64,000 nucleotides of DNA from Lophium mytilinum (lineage: Eukaryota > Ascomycota > Dothideomycetes > Mytilinidiales > Mytilinidiaceae), in contig MU004181.1 of NCBI GenBank assembly GCA_010093605.1, forward strand, positions 124,001 to 188,000, given 5' to 3'. A model generated the notes under the pieces. It ran no database searches, was not told the DNA's origin, and was given only the letters and a program-made list of their open reading frames with translations. Made by a program: the position numbers and the translations under genes. The first letter of the stretch is position 1. Each line of letters starts with the position of its first letter. Of this stretch, positions 43,626 through 54,019 are shown one piece after another.

Positions 43626-44108
43626 TTAACGGCCTTCTCTCTTCCTATTACAGTATCCTCCAAGTGCAGTATGCCATAGTTGCCATTCATTCAACTCATT
43701 AGCGTCGTCTTCAAGATCTTCGCCCCATACCAACGTCCCATCAGGAGGATCCCCAACTCTCCCACCATCTGGAGCTATCGCACTTTCTTCGTTGCATGGA
43801 AGAGCCCAACCCATCGCTGTCTGATCATCTATTGCGCCGACCCATTGTAATTCGTAGTGCCCTGAATTCAGAAGACCTCCGCGCCAGAGAATCCCTACAA
43901 GATCTTGCCCATTGGTGAAGTAGTTCGACGCATAAAGCACTACCAACGAAGTGGACTTCGGTATTTCATCCAGTCCAAAAGAGATATCTTCTTCTGAGTC
44001 GCCCGCATCTCGGATGAGTTTCATGACGTTGAAGTCATCAAAGGGGCCGAATTGGAATGAGCCCGGAAAGTCTGTCTTTGGCATCGGGAAAGAGTAAGAA
44101 GAAGCCAT
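43626..44108 (-). CDS. Family B protein
   Basis: Encodes 160 aa. The frame extends upstream to 44192, but ATG 44108 (CCATGGC-like context) gives MASSYSFPMPKTDFPGSFQF, aligned with its neighbour at 44253. Signature: LDEIPKST, then VLYASNYFTNGQDLVGILWR, HYELQWVGAIDD, PPDGTLVWG, and C-terminal NEWQLWHTALGGY. Single exon, cytosolic by appearance: no signal peptide or membrane segment. Part of a four-gene cluster with alternating lengths. Function unknown. Confidence 0.75.
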   Translation of the reverse strand: MASSYSFPMPKTDFPGSFQFGPFDDFNVMKLIRDAGDSEEDISFGLDEIPKSTSLVVLYASNYFTNGQDLVGILWRGGLLNSGHYELQWVGAIDDQTAMGWALPCNEESAIAPDGGRVGDPPDGTLVWGEDLEDDANELNEWQLWHTALGGYCNRKREGR

Positions 44109-44135
44109 GATGGAGTTTAGAACGGCCGGTGGCTC

Positions 44136-44143
44136 TATATATA
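44136..44143 (-). promoter_or_regulatory. TATA box of the 43626-44108 gene
   Basis: TATATATA 28 bp before ATG 44108. So close a TATA implies either a very short leader or a slightly different start. Confidence 0.4.
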
Positions 44144-44252
44144 CACGAACGCAAGGAACAGCACAGAACGTAGCAAGCTGACACAAACGCAATGTATCAC
44201 ACGCTATAGTCCGGCCCCAACTCTACACTTCACATGCGCCCGGATCATCCGA

Positions 44253-44819
44253 CTACAACTCCTCGAACATGGTTGCCTGTACCTCCACTCCTTCTGGAAA
44301 CCCCTCTTCCAAGTCAACCGGGAATCTCATCTTGAAATAGAAGTTCAACTGGCTGTTCCAAATCCTCCATTCAGTCGATTCCTTGCCGATGTTTTCTGGG
44401 CCGAGAAGCTGCTCCACCATAGGTTCTGTGAGCCGCCATGCTAGCAGCCCATCAGGCGGATTGCGAACCTTGCCGTCCCTCTTGATCTCATATATGACTT
44501 GGTATGGTATCTGCCAAACATCCACCGCTTCGTTATCCAGTGCCCCAGCCCACTGGAATTCGTAGTGCCCTGTACCGTCTGAGCCTGTGCGCCAGAGAAT
44601 CCCGATGAGGTCAAGCCCATTTGTGAAGTAGTTTGCCGCGTGGATTGCTAGTACTGTGGGCTCTGCTTGAGGGATGTCGGTTGATTGTAGTTTTCCTCCA
44701 TTGACACCCACTTGCTTGACGAGGTCCAAGACGTTGTCCTTGTGGAAAGGGCTGAACTTGAAGGGGCCGGCGAAGTCATCTCTGGGGCTTGGATTGAAGA
44801 AAGAGATGAAAGAGGCCAT
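44253..44819 (-). CDS. Family B protein
   Basis: Encodes 188 aa from ATG 44819 in a CACCATGG context. The order matches its neighbour: DDFAGPFKFSPF, DLVKQVG, IPQAEPTVLAIHAANYF, TNGLDLIGILWRTG, HYEFQWAGALDN, NPPDGLLAWR, and EWRIWNSQLNFYF. About 28 residues longer than 43626-44108 at the C-terminus. A TATA-like CATAAAA is at 44904-44910. Tandem paralogue on the same strand. Function unknown. Confidence 0.8.
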   Translation of the reverse strand: MASFISFFNPSPRDDFAGPFKFSPFHKDNVLDLVKQVGVNGGKLQSTDIPQAEPTVLAIHAANYFTNGLDLIGILWRTGSDGTGHYEFQWAGALDNEAVDVWQIPYQVIYEIKRDGKVRNPPDGLLAWRLTEPMVEQLLGPENIGKESTEWRIWNSQLNFYFKMRFPVDLEEGFPEGVEVQATMFEEL

Positions 44820-45150
44820 GGTGTAGGGAAGGGAGGACGGTGGGTTCCAGAAGTGATAGGAAGTTGAACAGCACACGCTTTAAGGTTGGATTATTACAGG
44901 TCGTTTTATGCGAACAACGAACAAAAACGGTGAATCTGGATGCAGTGAAAGCGCAGTCCCTTAGCAATGGACCAAATATTGTACTGTCTCATAGCATCCT
45001 ATTGTCCACATCCTCACCACATTGAGCCACTTCAACCCGTCATACCTGAATAGCAACATGAGTCTCTCTCACTCACAGTATCAAACTTCACCCTATTCAA
45101 TCACGCTCTAGATTGTTCTCTACCTTCACTCTTGATTCCACAATCTACGC

Positions 45151-45158
45151 TTTATAAA
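45151..45158 (+). promoter_or_regulatory. TATA box of the 45246-45659 gene
   Basis: TTTATAAA 88 bp before the ATG on the plus strand. Confidence 0.4.
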
Positions 45159-45245
45159 TCTGTCCCCCCCGACCATCTCTTTGACAAGCAGCGACCGACA
45201 TTTCCACAACCTCAACAAACCAAACAACCCATCAAAACCAGCACC

Positions 45246-45659
45246 ATGTCGACCGCATCCCTCCCCTCCGCCGACTTCGCCGGCGCCCTCCACCTCGGCT
45301 TCATCACCGCCGCCACCGCCTGGTCCGCCATCCACGCCCACGACCCCGCCAATGCCACCATCCCCGGCTTCCGCGAAGAAGACCTGCCCGACGACATTAT
45401 CTGGATCTTCGCCGACGCGTTCTGGGACAACGGAGACGACCTGCTGGCGCTGTCGTGGCCGCACGCGGGAGAAGATGGAGAGGTTGGAGAGCGATTGGGC
45501 GCCGTGTGGAAGCTGACGTGGGTGGAGAAGCCGGAGTTCGCGGGCACGCCGTGGTTCGTGTTGCGGAAGGAGAGCGACGTGGAGAAGGAGATGGAGGATT
45601 GGGGCGAGTGGTGTGCGCGGGTCTGGAGGTGGGCTGTGGCTGAGACGGCGAACGAGTGA
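45246..45659 (+). CDS. Family B protein, divergent plus-strand member
   Basis: Encodes 137 aa from ATG 45246 (CACCATGTC). Features: SADFAGALHLGF, EEDLPDD, IFADAFWDNGDDLLALSWPH (matching the family NGxDLxxxxW), VWKLTWVEKPEF, TPWFVLRKE, DWGEWCARVWRW. Markedly GC-rich with C/G third positions compared with its minus-strand relatives, so either older divergence or different selection. Head-to-head with the 44253-44819 gene over a 426-bp shared promoter. Function unknown. Confidence 0.75.
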   Translation: MSTASLPSADFAGALHLGFITAATAWSAIHAHDPANATIPGFREEDLPDDIIWIFADAFWDNGDDLLALSWPHAGEDGEVGERLGAVWKLTWVEKPEFAGTPWFVLRKESDVEKEMEDWGEWCARVWRWAVAETANE

Positions 45660-46435
45660 GGGGAGGAGGTTAGATTGGTAGAAGTTCTGGCGGGAGAGGG
45701 AGTCTGGCACGTGGTTTTTGGGGGTTATATCGGCGGTGGGGGGTGGATATTCGGGAGTTTTGGGGGTTTTTTCGGACGGAGTGGGCGGGATTTGGCAGAC
45801 TTCGAGAGTGATAGATGAAGTTTTCGATCCTCGTGAAAAATGATCCTTATGTCACCAGGATGGTATTCTGTACCTTGCTATAGAACTCGTGTAACCTCGC
45901 TGCCACTGTTTGGAGGACTCCAGTGTATCAGTAAAACTTTGGGCAAATAGATACGCGCCGAAGCTGTGTACGCCAATCACGTGCACAACACCCCATCAAA
46001 CTGTTCGCGAAATCTCGCCTCTCAATCGTACCAACACCAACACCACAACGCAAGATCTTCCGCCTCGGAACCAACGAATCCCTCAACCGAGACCATCGTT
46101 ACGATCGCAGCCGCACCAAGATCAAGAAAGAACATGAAAATCTCGAAACGACCGACGCTCCCTCCCGACACTGGCCGGAGCAGAGATTCACATAATTCGG
46201 ACAGGCACCAATCCCGCTTCTCACATCCGCGCGGTGACTTTGTAAATATCCATCCGTCGACTCCTATGGCTAGCTGTAAGACTGACAGCGGCAGGAGATA
46301 CCGTTCGACGAACCTGGAGCCAAACGAGTGCGCCGCAGCACGACCGGAGATGACGAGACACAAAGGAATCGTGTCGTTACGACGAGTCTGGAGAAAAAGC
46401 AGTGGGCCGCGCCACAGCCTGTCGGCATCGATCCT
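45660..46435. other. No supported gene
   Basis: Several overlapping frames on both strands (46022-46651 minus, 45966-46439 plus) are shadows without motifs. Confidence 0.4.
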
Positions 46436-46567
46436 ATGACAAACCTCGGCGACGTCTATATCAAGTTCATCGACGTTGCTGGTGGCACAAAAGCCATCAA
46501 CCGCCTCGATGGTCGTTACTTCAACAGCCAGGTTGAAGGCGGCGTCACTCGCTGCGTCCGCACTTGA
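46436..46567 (+). pseudogene. RRM/UHM-like fragment
   Basis: The translation GDVYIKFIDVAGGTKAINRL followed by DGRYFNSQ matches the third beta strand, second helix and fourth strand of RNA-recognition motifs of splicing-factor (UHM) type. The first half of the motif is missing upstream and the frame stops shortly after. A nearby frame (46578-46660) has a basic, nuclear-like run RIAKGKDRKVNKIKIRKERG. Likely a gene fragment. Confidence 0.4.
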
Positions 46568-46707
46568 CGCAGAGGAGGATTGGAACATGCCCACCTTGAC
46601 CCGCATCGCTAAGGGCAAAGACCGCAAAGTTAATAAGATCAAGATTCGCAAGGAGAGAGGTATATGGGGAACTGCTCATACTTGGCATAATCGTGCTAAA
46701 ATCTTCA

Positions 46708-46908
46708 CATCGCAACTTCGTGGAATTCAGATTCGGCAGCGCCTACGAGGCCCTTGTCTTCAAGTAGGAGCTCATGGACGACGAGAACTAGGAGCCGACC
46801 ACCATCGTCTATGCACCAAACCCGTGCGACGTCCATAGTGGCATGATCACTGCAGAGCCTGTCTCTGATGCCATGTACAAGATTCGATCCCCAGGCTCGG
46901 AGGAGTAA
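46708..46908 (+). pseudogene. Coding-like relic with in-frame TAGs
   Basis: The plus frame NFVEFRFGSAYEALVFK, stop, ELMDDEN, stop, EPTTIVYAPNPCDVHSGMIT, then EPVSDAMYKIRSPGSEE reads as protein apart from two TAG codons, both of which fit C-to-T changes at CAG. The opposite strand is open as a shadow. Family not recognised. Confidence 0.3.
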
Positions 46909-47590
46909 GCGCGACAACGGTACTCTTCGATATCTATCGACCAGGAGCCTGAGGTGACTGGAATGAAGAGTCTGATAGTGAACATCGCGATGATAGCCGT
47001 GATAGGGAGCGCGCCCTTAGCTTCGAACTGACGTTTCGGCAACAGGGATGGAGGGATTCTTTTTCGAGATGTCAAGTAGACCTTCGAATCTATCAACGTC
47101 ATGGGAACATTGCACTTGATCCAGTCTGGTCTGAAGAGTGATGTCTTCTTGATCTAATGCTTCGTTATAGGCTGCGTGAGTGGCTTCAGAGCATTCCAAG
47201 CATTGCGAATGTGATAGAGCTCCAGCATTTTGGACAGCCGCCTCCGGATTGAACGCCCAACTCTGAGGCGATGCCACTTATTACACTCTAACGGAAATGA
47301 GTCTTAAATTGTGGATTCAGCGGCACTCACTAGGTGTCCGGGGCAGAACCGCTTGTATATTTACTTCACATTTCATCTAGTTCAGGACATTAATGGAAGA
47401 AGCTGATACAGCCGCAGACAAACGCACACCGCAATCTACCTAGGCGAGGTTCACAGACCGAGCGCAAGAAACTAGAGTTCACCGTATTTCGGAAGTACGT
47501 GAAAAGATCTCTGATGTCATACAGAACTGTAAGCCCAGCCTAACAACAAAGCTAGTGCCGAGTTACCAACTTCCATTACTAGAAGATCCC

Positions 47591-48769
47591 TCAATCTGCA
47601 TTCACCTCCGCGAGACGCTTATCCATATACATGAGATGCCTCAAGTTCTCTTCGCCAAAAGCACATAGACGATCAACGAGGCCCTCCATAATCCCGATCG
47701 CGCAAACGAGCTTGGTCCGCTCTCTCCAATTCAGCGTGCTACTGAAATATCCCGAGTGATACTCGGTAATATCCTTTATTTCCTTCTCGCTGAGGGGTTT
47801 GATCTCTGAATTGCCCAACAGGAAATGGCGCCGGATGCTCTCCTCATGCTTGTCGAACGCTTGAAGGAAGTTGGCGCAGAACTCATACGTGATGTTTTTC
47901 CTGCCACACTTCTGGCGCAACTTAGTGAAGAAGTCGCCCGATGTGTCAACCGTGTAGTTGATGTAAGCGTGTGTATGGTGCTGGAATCCCCCCTTCTGCT
48001 TCGAGATCTGAAAATGTTCCGAGGTAAGTCCTCCAATCCCAATGCGTCGAATATTCGAGTTGTCGTAGAATAGTGTCGGATCCAACAAACCCTCGAGACT
48101 TCGGAAGAAGAACGAGCGGATGTCCCCATATCGGCTGGAAAGAGAGAGCTTTTCCAAACGTCGTGTTGCAATGTCCCAATCGTCGACATCGAAGCAATGC
48201 GAACGTAGGAAAGATCTGGAGAGCTCGTATAGCTCCTTGTTGACCATGGTGATGGCCATATAGGTGCTAATGGAACGAACATCATGGCTGTGTGAAGCTT
48301 CCATGATTCTGTTCGAGCCGTCTCTATGAGGCGCGGCCTGCCAAAGCTCACTTACGGTCTGCCCCTTCCCGAAGGCACGTTCCAGGCACTCTAACTTCAA
48401 CTCGATTAGAAGGCCCAAGAAGTTTCGAGTTGGCTGCCACCCTGGAACTGCCACTCTGGGGAGCAGAAGCGTCAATAGGTTGGATTTTGTCGACGGGACC
48501 TTTGGAACACGGCCAGAGGAAGTGGGCGATCGATAGCAAGGCTTGGGGGCGGACTCGGAGTCATCTTCCCCGGATGTCTTTTCGTCTGCATTGTCATCGG
48601 ACTCCTTCTCGGCAAGGGCCGCCAGCTTTTGCTCCAACGTCTGGATGAGCGCTGCAGACTTCCGGATCTTCTTCACTTGCTTAGACGCTCGCTTATCATC
48701 TCCATCTGCTCCTCGGCCGTCGAGCAATATGACAGATTTAGCAGGGGAAGATTCGCTGTCATCCGGCAT
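47591..48769 (-). CDS. Family C F-box-like protein
   Basis: Encodes 392 aa from ATG 48769. The open frame reaches further upstream to a TTG at 48850, and the conserved family start MAK at 48895 is followed by a TAA four codons later, so the original 5' end seems lost and the inner ATG is used. An acidic/Ser-rich, partly coiled N-terminus (KKIRKSAALIQTLEQKLAAL) precedes an F-box-like part (LLIELKLECLERAF, SNRIMEASHSHD, ISTYMAITMVNKELYELSRS) and the family core HEESIRRHFLLGNSEIKPLS. The C-terminus is helical. Paralogues at 49383, 55150 and 59446. Function unknown; adaptor role inferred. Confidence 0.7.
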   Translation of the reverse strand: MPDDSESSPAKSVILLDGRGADGDDKRASKQVKKIRKSAALIQTLEQKLAALAEKESDDNADEKTSGEDDSESAPKPCYRSPTSSGRVPKVPSTKSNLLTLLLPRVAVPGWQPTRNFLGLLIELKLECLERAFGKGQTVSELWQAAPHRDGSNRIMEASHSHDVRSISTYMAITMVNKELYELSRSFLRSHCFDVDDWDIATRRLEKLSLSSRYGDIRSFFFRSLEGLLDPTLFYDNSNIRRIGIGGLTSEHFQISKQKGGFQHHTHAYINYTVDTSGDFFTKLRQKCGRKNITYEFCANFLQAFDKHEESIRRHFLLGNSEIKPLSEKEIKDITEYHSGYFSSTLNWRERTKLVCAIGIMEGLVDRLCAFGEENLRHLMYMDKRLAEVNAD

Positions 48770-49269
48770 ACTGGGACTCTGTGTACGCTTGGTGATCGCC
48801 ACCCCCACCTCATGCACACGTTTCCGCTCGCGGTTTAACTGCTTCTGCAATGCTTGCGCTGTCTCTCGACCCTTGCATTTCTTTTAATTCTTTGCCATAC
48901 TTGGTGGGACCAGAGCTGCTGGGTAGGATGTTGAAGCTGGTGGTGGGTCGGTGTGACGGATTAGTGGGGTGGGGGTGTGGGTGTGGGAGCAAGTTGATCT
49001 AAGGAGCATGATCGAAGAAGGAAGATATAGATAGTTCGTCTGTCCGCGTGCGATTGATTGCATGATTCACCAGAATGATCCGTTGAAACCGTGAATTTCT
49101 GGGCTTCCTTGCCTTAATGCGCCTTCTGAGTAGTTGGGAATGAGTCCCCCCCCGCGAGTCTCCAGCTATCTTGGCAGTAAACCATTCGTTTTCACGACAT
49201 GGCAATTATAGAGCTGGGAAATAGCACAGTTGGTTTATTTGGACTTCTATCTCTTGATCATTCAAAGAC

Positions 49270-49300
49270 ATGCTACCTGGGGCACCCCTGACAGTGAAGT
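49270..49300 (+). repeat. Isolated core of the CTGACAGTGG repeat family
   Basis: GGGGCACCCCTGACAGTG and AAGTC, matching the conserved core of the 36.3 kb satellite; no flanking unit. Confidence 0.3.
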
Positions 49301-49382
49301 CGGATGAGCAAGGGGAAACCCCGTTCAATCTCCGCTTAAATCATGGTGACGGCCAGAGACCTCCTCAGCGGGTTTGGCCTCT

Positions 49383-50819
49383 TCACACCGAGTCGGGCTC
49401 GTCCAGGTGCTCCTGCAAAGCATCCAGAGATGCCCATTCAGCTTCAATTCTTTCTCTAAAGGTATCCAAAGCTTCCGGATCAGCGGTCTCATCTTGAAGT
49501 TGACTTTGCAAGCTCTTAATCTCTGTCCTCGTTAGCTGTATGATCTCCCCCAAACTTTGCTTCTCTCTCTCAGCAACAGCAGCTCGGAACTGTTTAATTA
49601 ACTCCAGTTCAATCACGCTGATATCCGCATCTTCCAGGGGTTTGATCTCCGAATTACCAAGAAGATATTGCCTTCTCACGCCCTCTTCGTGCCGGCTGAA
49701 TACGGCGTTGAAGTTGGCGAGAAAGTCCAGCTTGAGGGCACGCTATCCAAGAGATATGCGGCAGTCGACAAGGGCCTCGCCCAAAAGTTCCACGGTCTGT
49801 GCGATATATAGTTCCGTGATCTGACGAAAGTGGCCTTCCGGGTTGCTGATGTGATACGTATCCGCAGGCATGTTGCCAATCGCGATCCGCTTAAGATTCC
49901 GATTGCTACGCAACACCGCTGCGCCAAGAGTTCCACGTAACGTGCGGAAGAACACGTTGTGCACGTCCTGATTCCTACCAGATGCGGTCAACTTTGCGAA
50001 GAAGCCGCGTAGCGATGTCTGCGTCTTCGAAGTCCATTGCGAGGCCTCGGAGAAAGGATCGGGACATCTCGTAGAACTCGGGGCTTACGAGGGCGATGGC
50101 CATGTAGTTGCTGATGTACCTATTGTCGACGGTATGGTACGCTGCCATCACCCGGTTGGATCCGTCAGACATGTTATGGCCGCCTCGCCAAAACATGGCT
50201 ACAGTGCCCGTCTTCCCGTATGCACGTTCCAAGATCTCGAGTTTCATCTCTATGGGCAGGTCGTTGAACTCCCTTGCCTGCTCTCGGTGTGAGAGTTTGG
50301 TTCGGGGCAAGATGAGGGTAACTTGCGAGGTCTTCGGGGAGGTGGGCTCCATCGAAGCTGGAATGTATGGTAATTCTTCATCTGCGTCCAGCCTAGCATG
50401 CATATTGAAGCTGAGTTTGGAGCTCAGGCCTCGTAGGTCCGAGAGCTGTCGGGCACCAGCTTCTCCTTCCACACTCTCGTGCGCGGCGAAGGGCGATTCC
50501 ACAGACTGATTAGGGATACATTGTGTCGGATCCACCAGTGCTAGACTTTCCATCTTGCCTTCGACCTTTCGGAGAGTCAACGTGTGCACACGATCCTGGA
50601 CTCTCCGGAGGCTCCGATCGAGCTTACGCTCTCGTCTCAGACGCTTTGCAGCTCCGCGATCGGTGATATCTGCTATAAATAAGTCAGCGGATACATCAAC
50701 AGACTACGACGCGAATGTTTACCTTTCTCCAGGCCCTTGCGCGTTGCGGTGCTGGATCTTGCAGCACGAAGTATCCTCAGCTGCGCTTCGCACTCTTTCA
50801 TCGTTCGACGCTTCGCCAT
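49383..50819 (-). pseudogene. Family C pseudogene (one frameshift, one stop)
   Basis: Exon 1 is 50819-50723 (MAKRRTMKECEAQLRILRAA), then a 53-bp intron (50722-50670, acceptor TATAGCAG), then exon 2. The frame runs through LPIEMKLEILERAYGK, YISNYMAIALVSPEFYEMSR and DIATRLLRK, then shifts by one base near 49985 (AAAG where AAG fits). It resumes QDVHNVFFRTLRGTLG, meets a TAG near 49745, and continues to HEEGVRRQYLLGNSEIKPLE and a coiled-coil tail. Closest sibling of 47591-48769. It preserves the full family 5' end that the sibling has lost. Confidence 0.75.
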
Positions 50820-51510
50820 CATGAACAATGCTTTCGGACACGTGTAAGATGAGTCAGTTGGACTTTTGAGTGATTGGTGTGGTGGTGTGGTAGATCAGTG
50901 ATTGGGACTGGTGATTTGCAAATTTCGGTGGAAGATGAAGATTTATAAAGCCATAGGGATGCGCCGCATTCATTGCCTGGCATCGCCCCGGCGCTTTGAG
51001 ACACATGATTTCGTCCAAGCAGTGACTTGTGGCTTTCATCATGCTTCTAATATTATAAGCGTAGTTGCATCCAGCGATAGCATGATGTATAGCTTCGTTT
51101 TCAAAAGGTCGCCCTTTCGATAATGTGGCGGAATTGCAATAGGGTTATTTCCAGAGGACTAAATCTGCTCCAACGTCAATGTGAGCGTATCGGAAGGATA
51201 GATTCGGAAGAGTAGGGGCCATTGGGAGTAAAATTCATAGCGCCATGCTTGCGTGTGTCACACATGCAGAGTTTGCAGAAGGAATCTACCCCGAAAAGTT
51301 TGTACCACGATCAGCTCGCAAGCAGCCAACTTTGCATCTATTTCTGGCGATGTAGAAAAAGCTTCAATCCGCTTCTGGCAGTATTGCGTGGCTAGGATAA
51401 ATAGACAGAGCTTAATGGAACACGCCCTCTCCAAAATTGAGAGATAGCCCCTATCCAGGCAGCCTTACGTAGTGAGCACCGGCCTGACACCCACACTCAT
51501 CATGCAGAAG

Positions 51511-51685
51511 CAAAAAGAAACTGCCTCGTAAGGTCTTGAGAGCCGAGGGGCTCGAACCCAACTCCCCGTTGTGCAATGGAGGCTGATTCAATGAGAGCCT
51601 AGTAACCTGTTAGCGATGTTCTTAACCACCCTCACCACCGCGGGTGAGGGCGAAAGACGGTCGAACTTACAGCAGATATATAGGC
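51511..51685 (-). ncRNA. Stem-loop/box-B element, copy C
   Basis: Minus strand, in order: TATATATCTGCTGTAAGTTC, GACCGTCTTTC, GCCCTCACC/GGTGAGGGT hairpin (51627-51651), GGTTAAGAACATCGCTAACA, box-B GGGTTCGAGCCCC, GACCTTACGAGG and T5 (51512-51516). A and B boxes are spaced as in Pol III type 2 promoters. Confidence 0.55.
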
Positions 51686-52121
51686 GAAGATTGAGTGCAC
51701 ACTAGCCTCGGGTCTTCACCTCGGGTCTCCACGCATTTAAGCCTGCGCAACCCCACTTCACTCTACTAAGAGTCTATGCCACAATGAAGCCTACGTCTCG
51801 GTCAAGGCTTAGTAGAAATGTCGTAGTTTCATCACCTCGTATTCTGGTATTTTTAGATCGACGAGCCAGAAGCTGGCCCCTCTCCCCCTGCTGTACTATA
51901 TGATATAGTATGTAATTTCGCATTATGTAGGTAAGCTTGTTCCTCGCTACAGCTAGTATGGCCTACTACAAGAAACATCTTGCTCACATTTTAGTATTTT
52001 AAACACAGAGAGCAAGCCGATCATGTATTTATACTTTCAGTTCATCACACAGTAGCTATAGCCAATTCAAGAGGTTGAGCATGATACCACGACTTGGTCT
52101 TCTTAAAATCCCGACGTTGGG
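51686..52121. other. No supported gene
   Basis: AT-richer spacer right of element copy C; nothing recognisable. Confidence 0.5.
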
Positions 52122-53330
52122 CTATCTACCGTTTTGCCCGCCATATACAAGAGTATGTTTGCTCCAGACTCTGGAGCATGGCTGGATTGGATCCGGATGC
52201 GTTACATGTACTAAGATTAATTCGAAACACTCATATGGAACGGAGAGGATTTCATCGATACATCCTAATTCATACTCCGTAGCTTCAACCTCCGCCTTCA
52301 TATCCCCGTGCAAGCGCTCGACTTCCAGCAGCTCACTGTTTCACTTATCCCCCCGCCCTCTTGCCGACATATAAAGAGTGCCCAGCGCATGAGCTCCTGC
52401 CGTGACTGTTCGTCAGATACCGGCACTCCATCTAGCACATGATGAATTTTCCACCTACGTCGAGTCGCTGCCTTCTCAATGCCTCCGGGCACGCCTTGAA
52501 CCTCGGCCATGCGCTCAGTAGACTGTGGCAGCATCTCCTTCGGCGCCACCATGCGAGCGCTTGAGACGCCCTGAATCTGCTTGATCTTGAGGCCCTGGCC
52601 GATGAGCCAAATCTTCGAGCTCCGCGGCGAGTTTGCTCCATATGTAGAATGAGCCCTCAGACCCAACAGGCCCTTTCCTCAGCGGTGGTAGTGTTCGATG
52701 GTGGCTCGGAGGCCAAGTATCGGAACGGCTCGACGGGGTGTCGTTGGACGCAATGTTTACGTCTCGGTTGTCTCGAAGGGCGACGTCTTCGTTTTTGAAA
52801 GTCAGGGCCGCGGTCCTCGCTGTAGTAGGGTTCTCAGACCCTTCTATAATCTTGTCTTTGCACTGTCTGTCCTACATGATGTGCTTAAAGGCCCTGATCT
52901 GGGCAGCGTGGTTGTCGCTCGTGCTTGGCGTCCTCGGCCAGTACTCGGCGATGCGGCCGCATGGTTGAAGCTGTCGCACCTAGGGGATGAGGACCTTATG
53001 CCGTGATCGGAGAGCAGAGTCTGCTTCGCGTGCTTTGGGGTACTGGGGACCGCTCGCGCGAGGCTCTTCTGCTTTGCGTCGGCGACCTGTGCCTTCTGAG
53101 CGGGTGTGAGGGCTGCCTCGTCGAGCGTGAGGCAGAGAGACGGATTGACCTGTATGTGCTCCTCTGGCTTCCGGACGACCGCTACGTGGCGTGGATTATC
53201 CGAGGCCGTAAACGAAATCGCTTGCTTCGTGAGGTGGGCGTTTCCGCGTATGTAACTTGAATCAGCGTCTTGCGCAGTAATGTTACGTCCGATGGGATCG
53301 TTTCCAGAACAGCCACGGGCCGGCTCTGTA
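52122..53330 (-). pseudogene. Decayed long coding region, unknown
   Basis: Coding-like minus-strand pieces follow one another in changing frames. At 52990-53330: NITAQDADSSYIRGNAHLTK and LTLDEAALTPAQKAQVADAK. At 52620-52830: KNEDVALRDNRDVNIASNDT and SFYIWSKLAAELEDLAHR. At 52300-52450: WKIHHVLDGVPVSDEQ. At 52180-52310: ELLEVERLHGDMKAEVEATE, coiled-coil-like. Several stops and shifts intervene. It is one decayed gene or two. I do not recognise the family. Confidence 0.35.
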
Positions 53331-54019
53331 TTCGGACTCTGCCGGGAAACTCAGCCGCTGGGTCCTGCCTACATCTACGGCGACTGGTATCTTCTGGCCA
53401 CGGATCTCGCCAAGCTCTCTTCTGGTCATGTGCATCTACAGCATCTGTTAGCGATTGTGAAGAGTGGTAGAGACTTCAGGAATTTTACCGTCATCCTCCG
53501 CATTGCTAGGGCCATCCACGCTTGAGACCCAAGCTGGAGCAGGTTGCAGCTGCTCCCGATCCTCACAATCGGCCGTCTGGCGTTTATCAGTTGCGGCTAT
53601 ACTTGTATCCAATGCTGTGCTTGACTAGATTTGTGTTGGCACTAGTGCGAGTGGCGTGCCGAATTTGGTGTGTTTGGGATAATGAGGTAGCGACGGTGAT
53701 GGAGATTGGCGATCGTAGTGGAGCGCTTCGGCGGCGGAAAGACACTATATTTGGAACTGAAGAATGACAGCAGACCGTGGGTGGGGTCCTAACGTGGGCG
53801 GGCACGGTAGGCAAAATAGAAGAGGGCCCCGCTGCCTCAGTGACCGGCAGACCGGTGCCCCCTCTCGAGGGCTTAGTGACGGGCGGGTGGCTCAAGAAAG
53901 CCTCAAAAGAAGGCCGACGCGGAGAAGAACTCAAGAGAGCCAAAAGAAAGGTTATTTAGTTATTAGATCAAGATCTATAGCGACTATTACAAGAGATGTT
54001 AAAAATAAATCAAAAAGAT
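53331..54019. other. No supported gene
   Basis: Open frames on both strands without motifs. A run of A residues before 54028 belongs to the adjacent element copy D. Confidence 0.4.

Noticed and set aside
45126-45710. 194-codon minus-strand frame
   Set aside because: Antisense shadow of the GC-rich family B gene at 45246-45659; composition is Gly/Arg/Glu as expected from the opposite strand.
46022-46651. 209-codon minus-strand frame
   Set aside because: No domain, and it lies opposite the RRM-like fragment; shadow frame.
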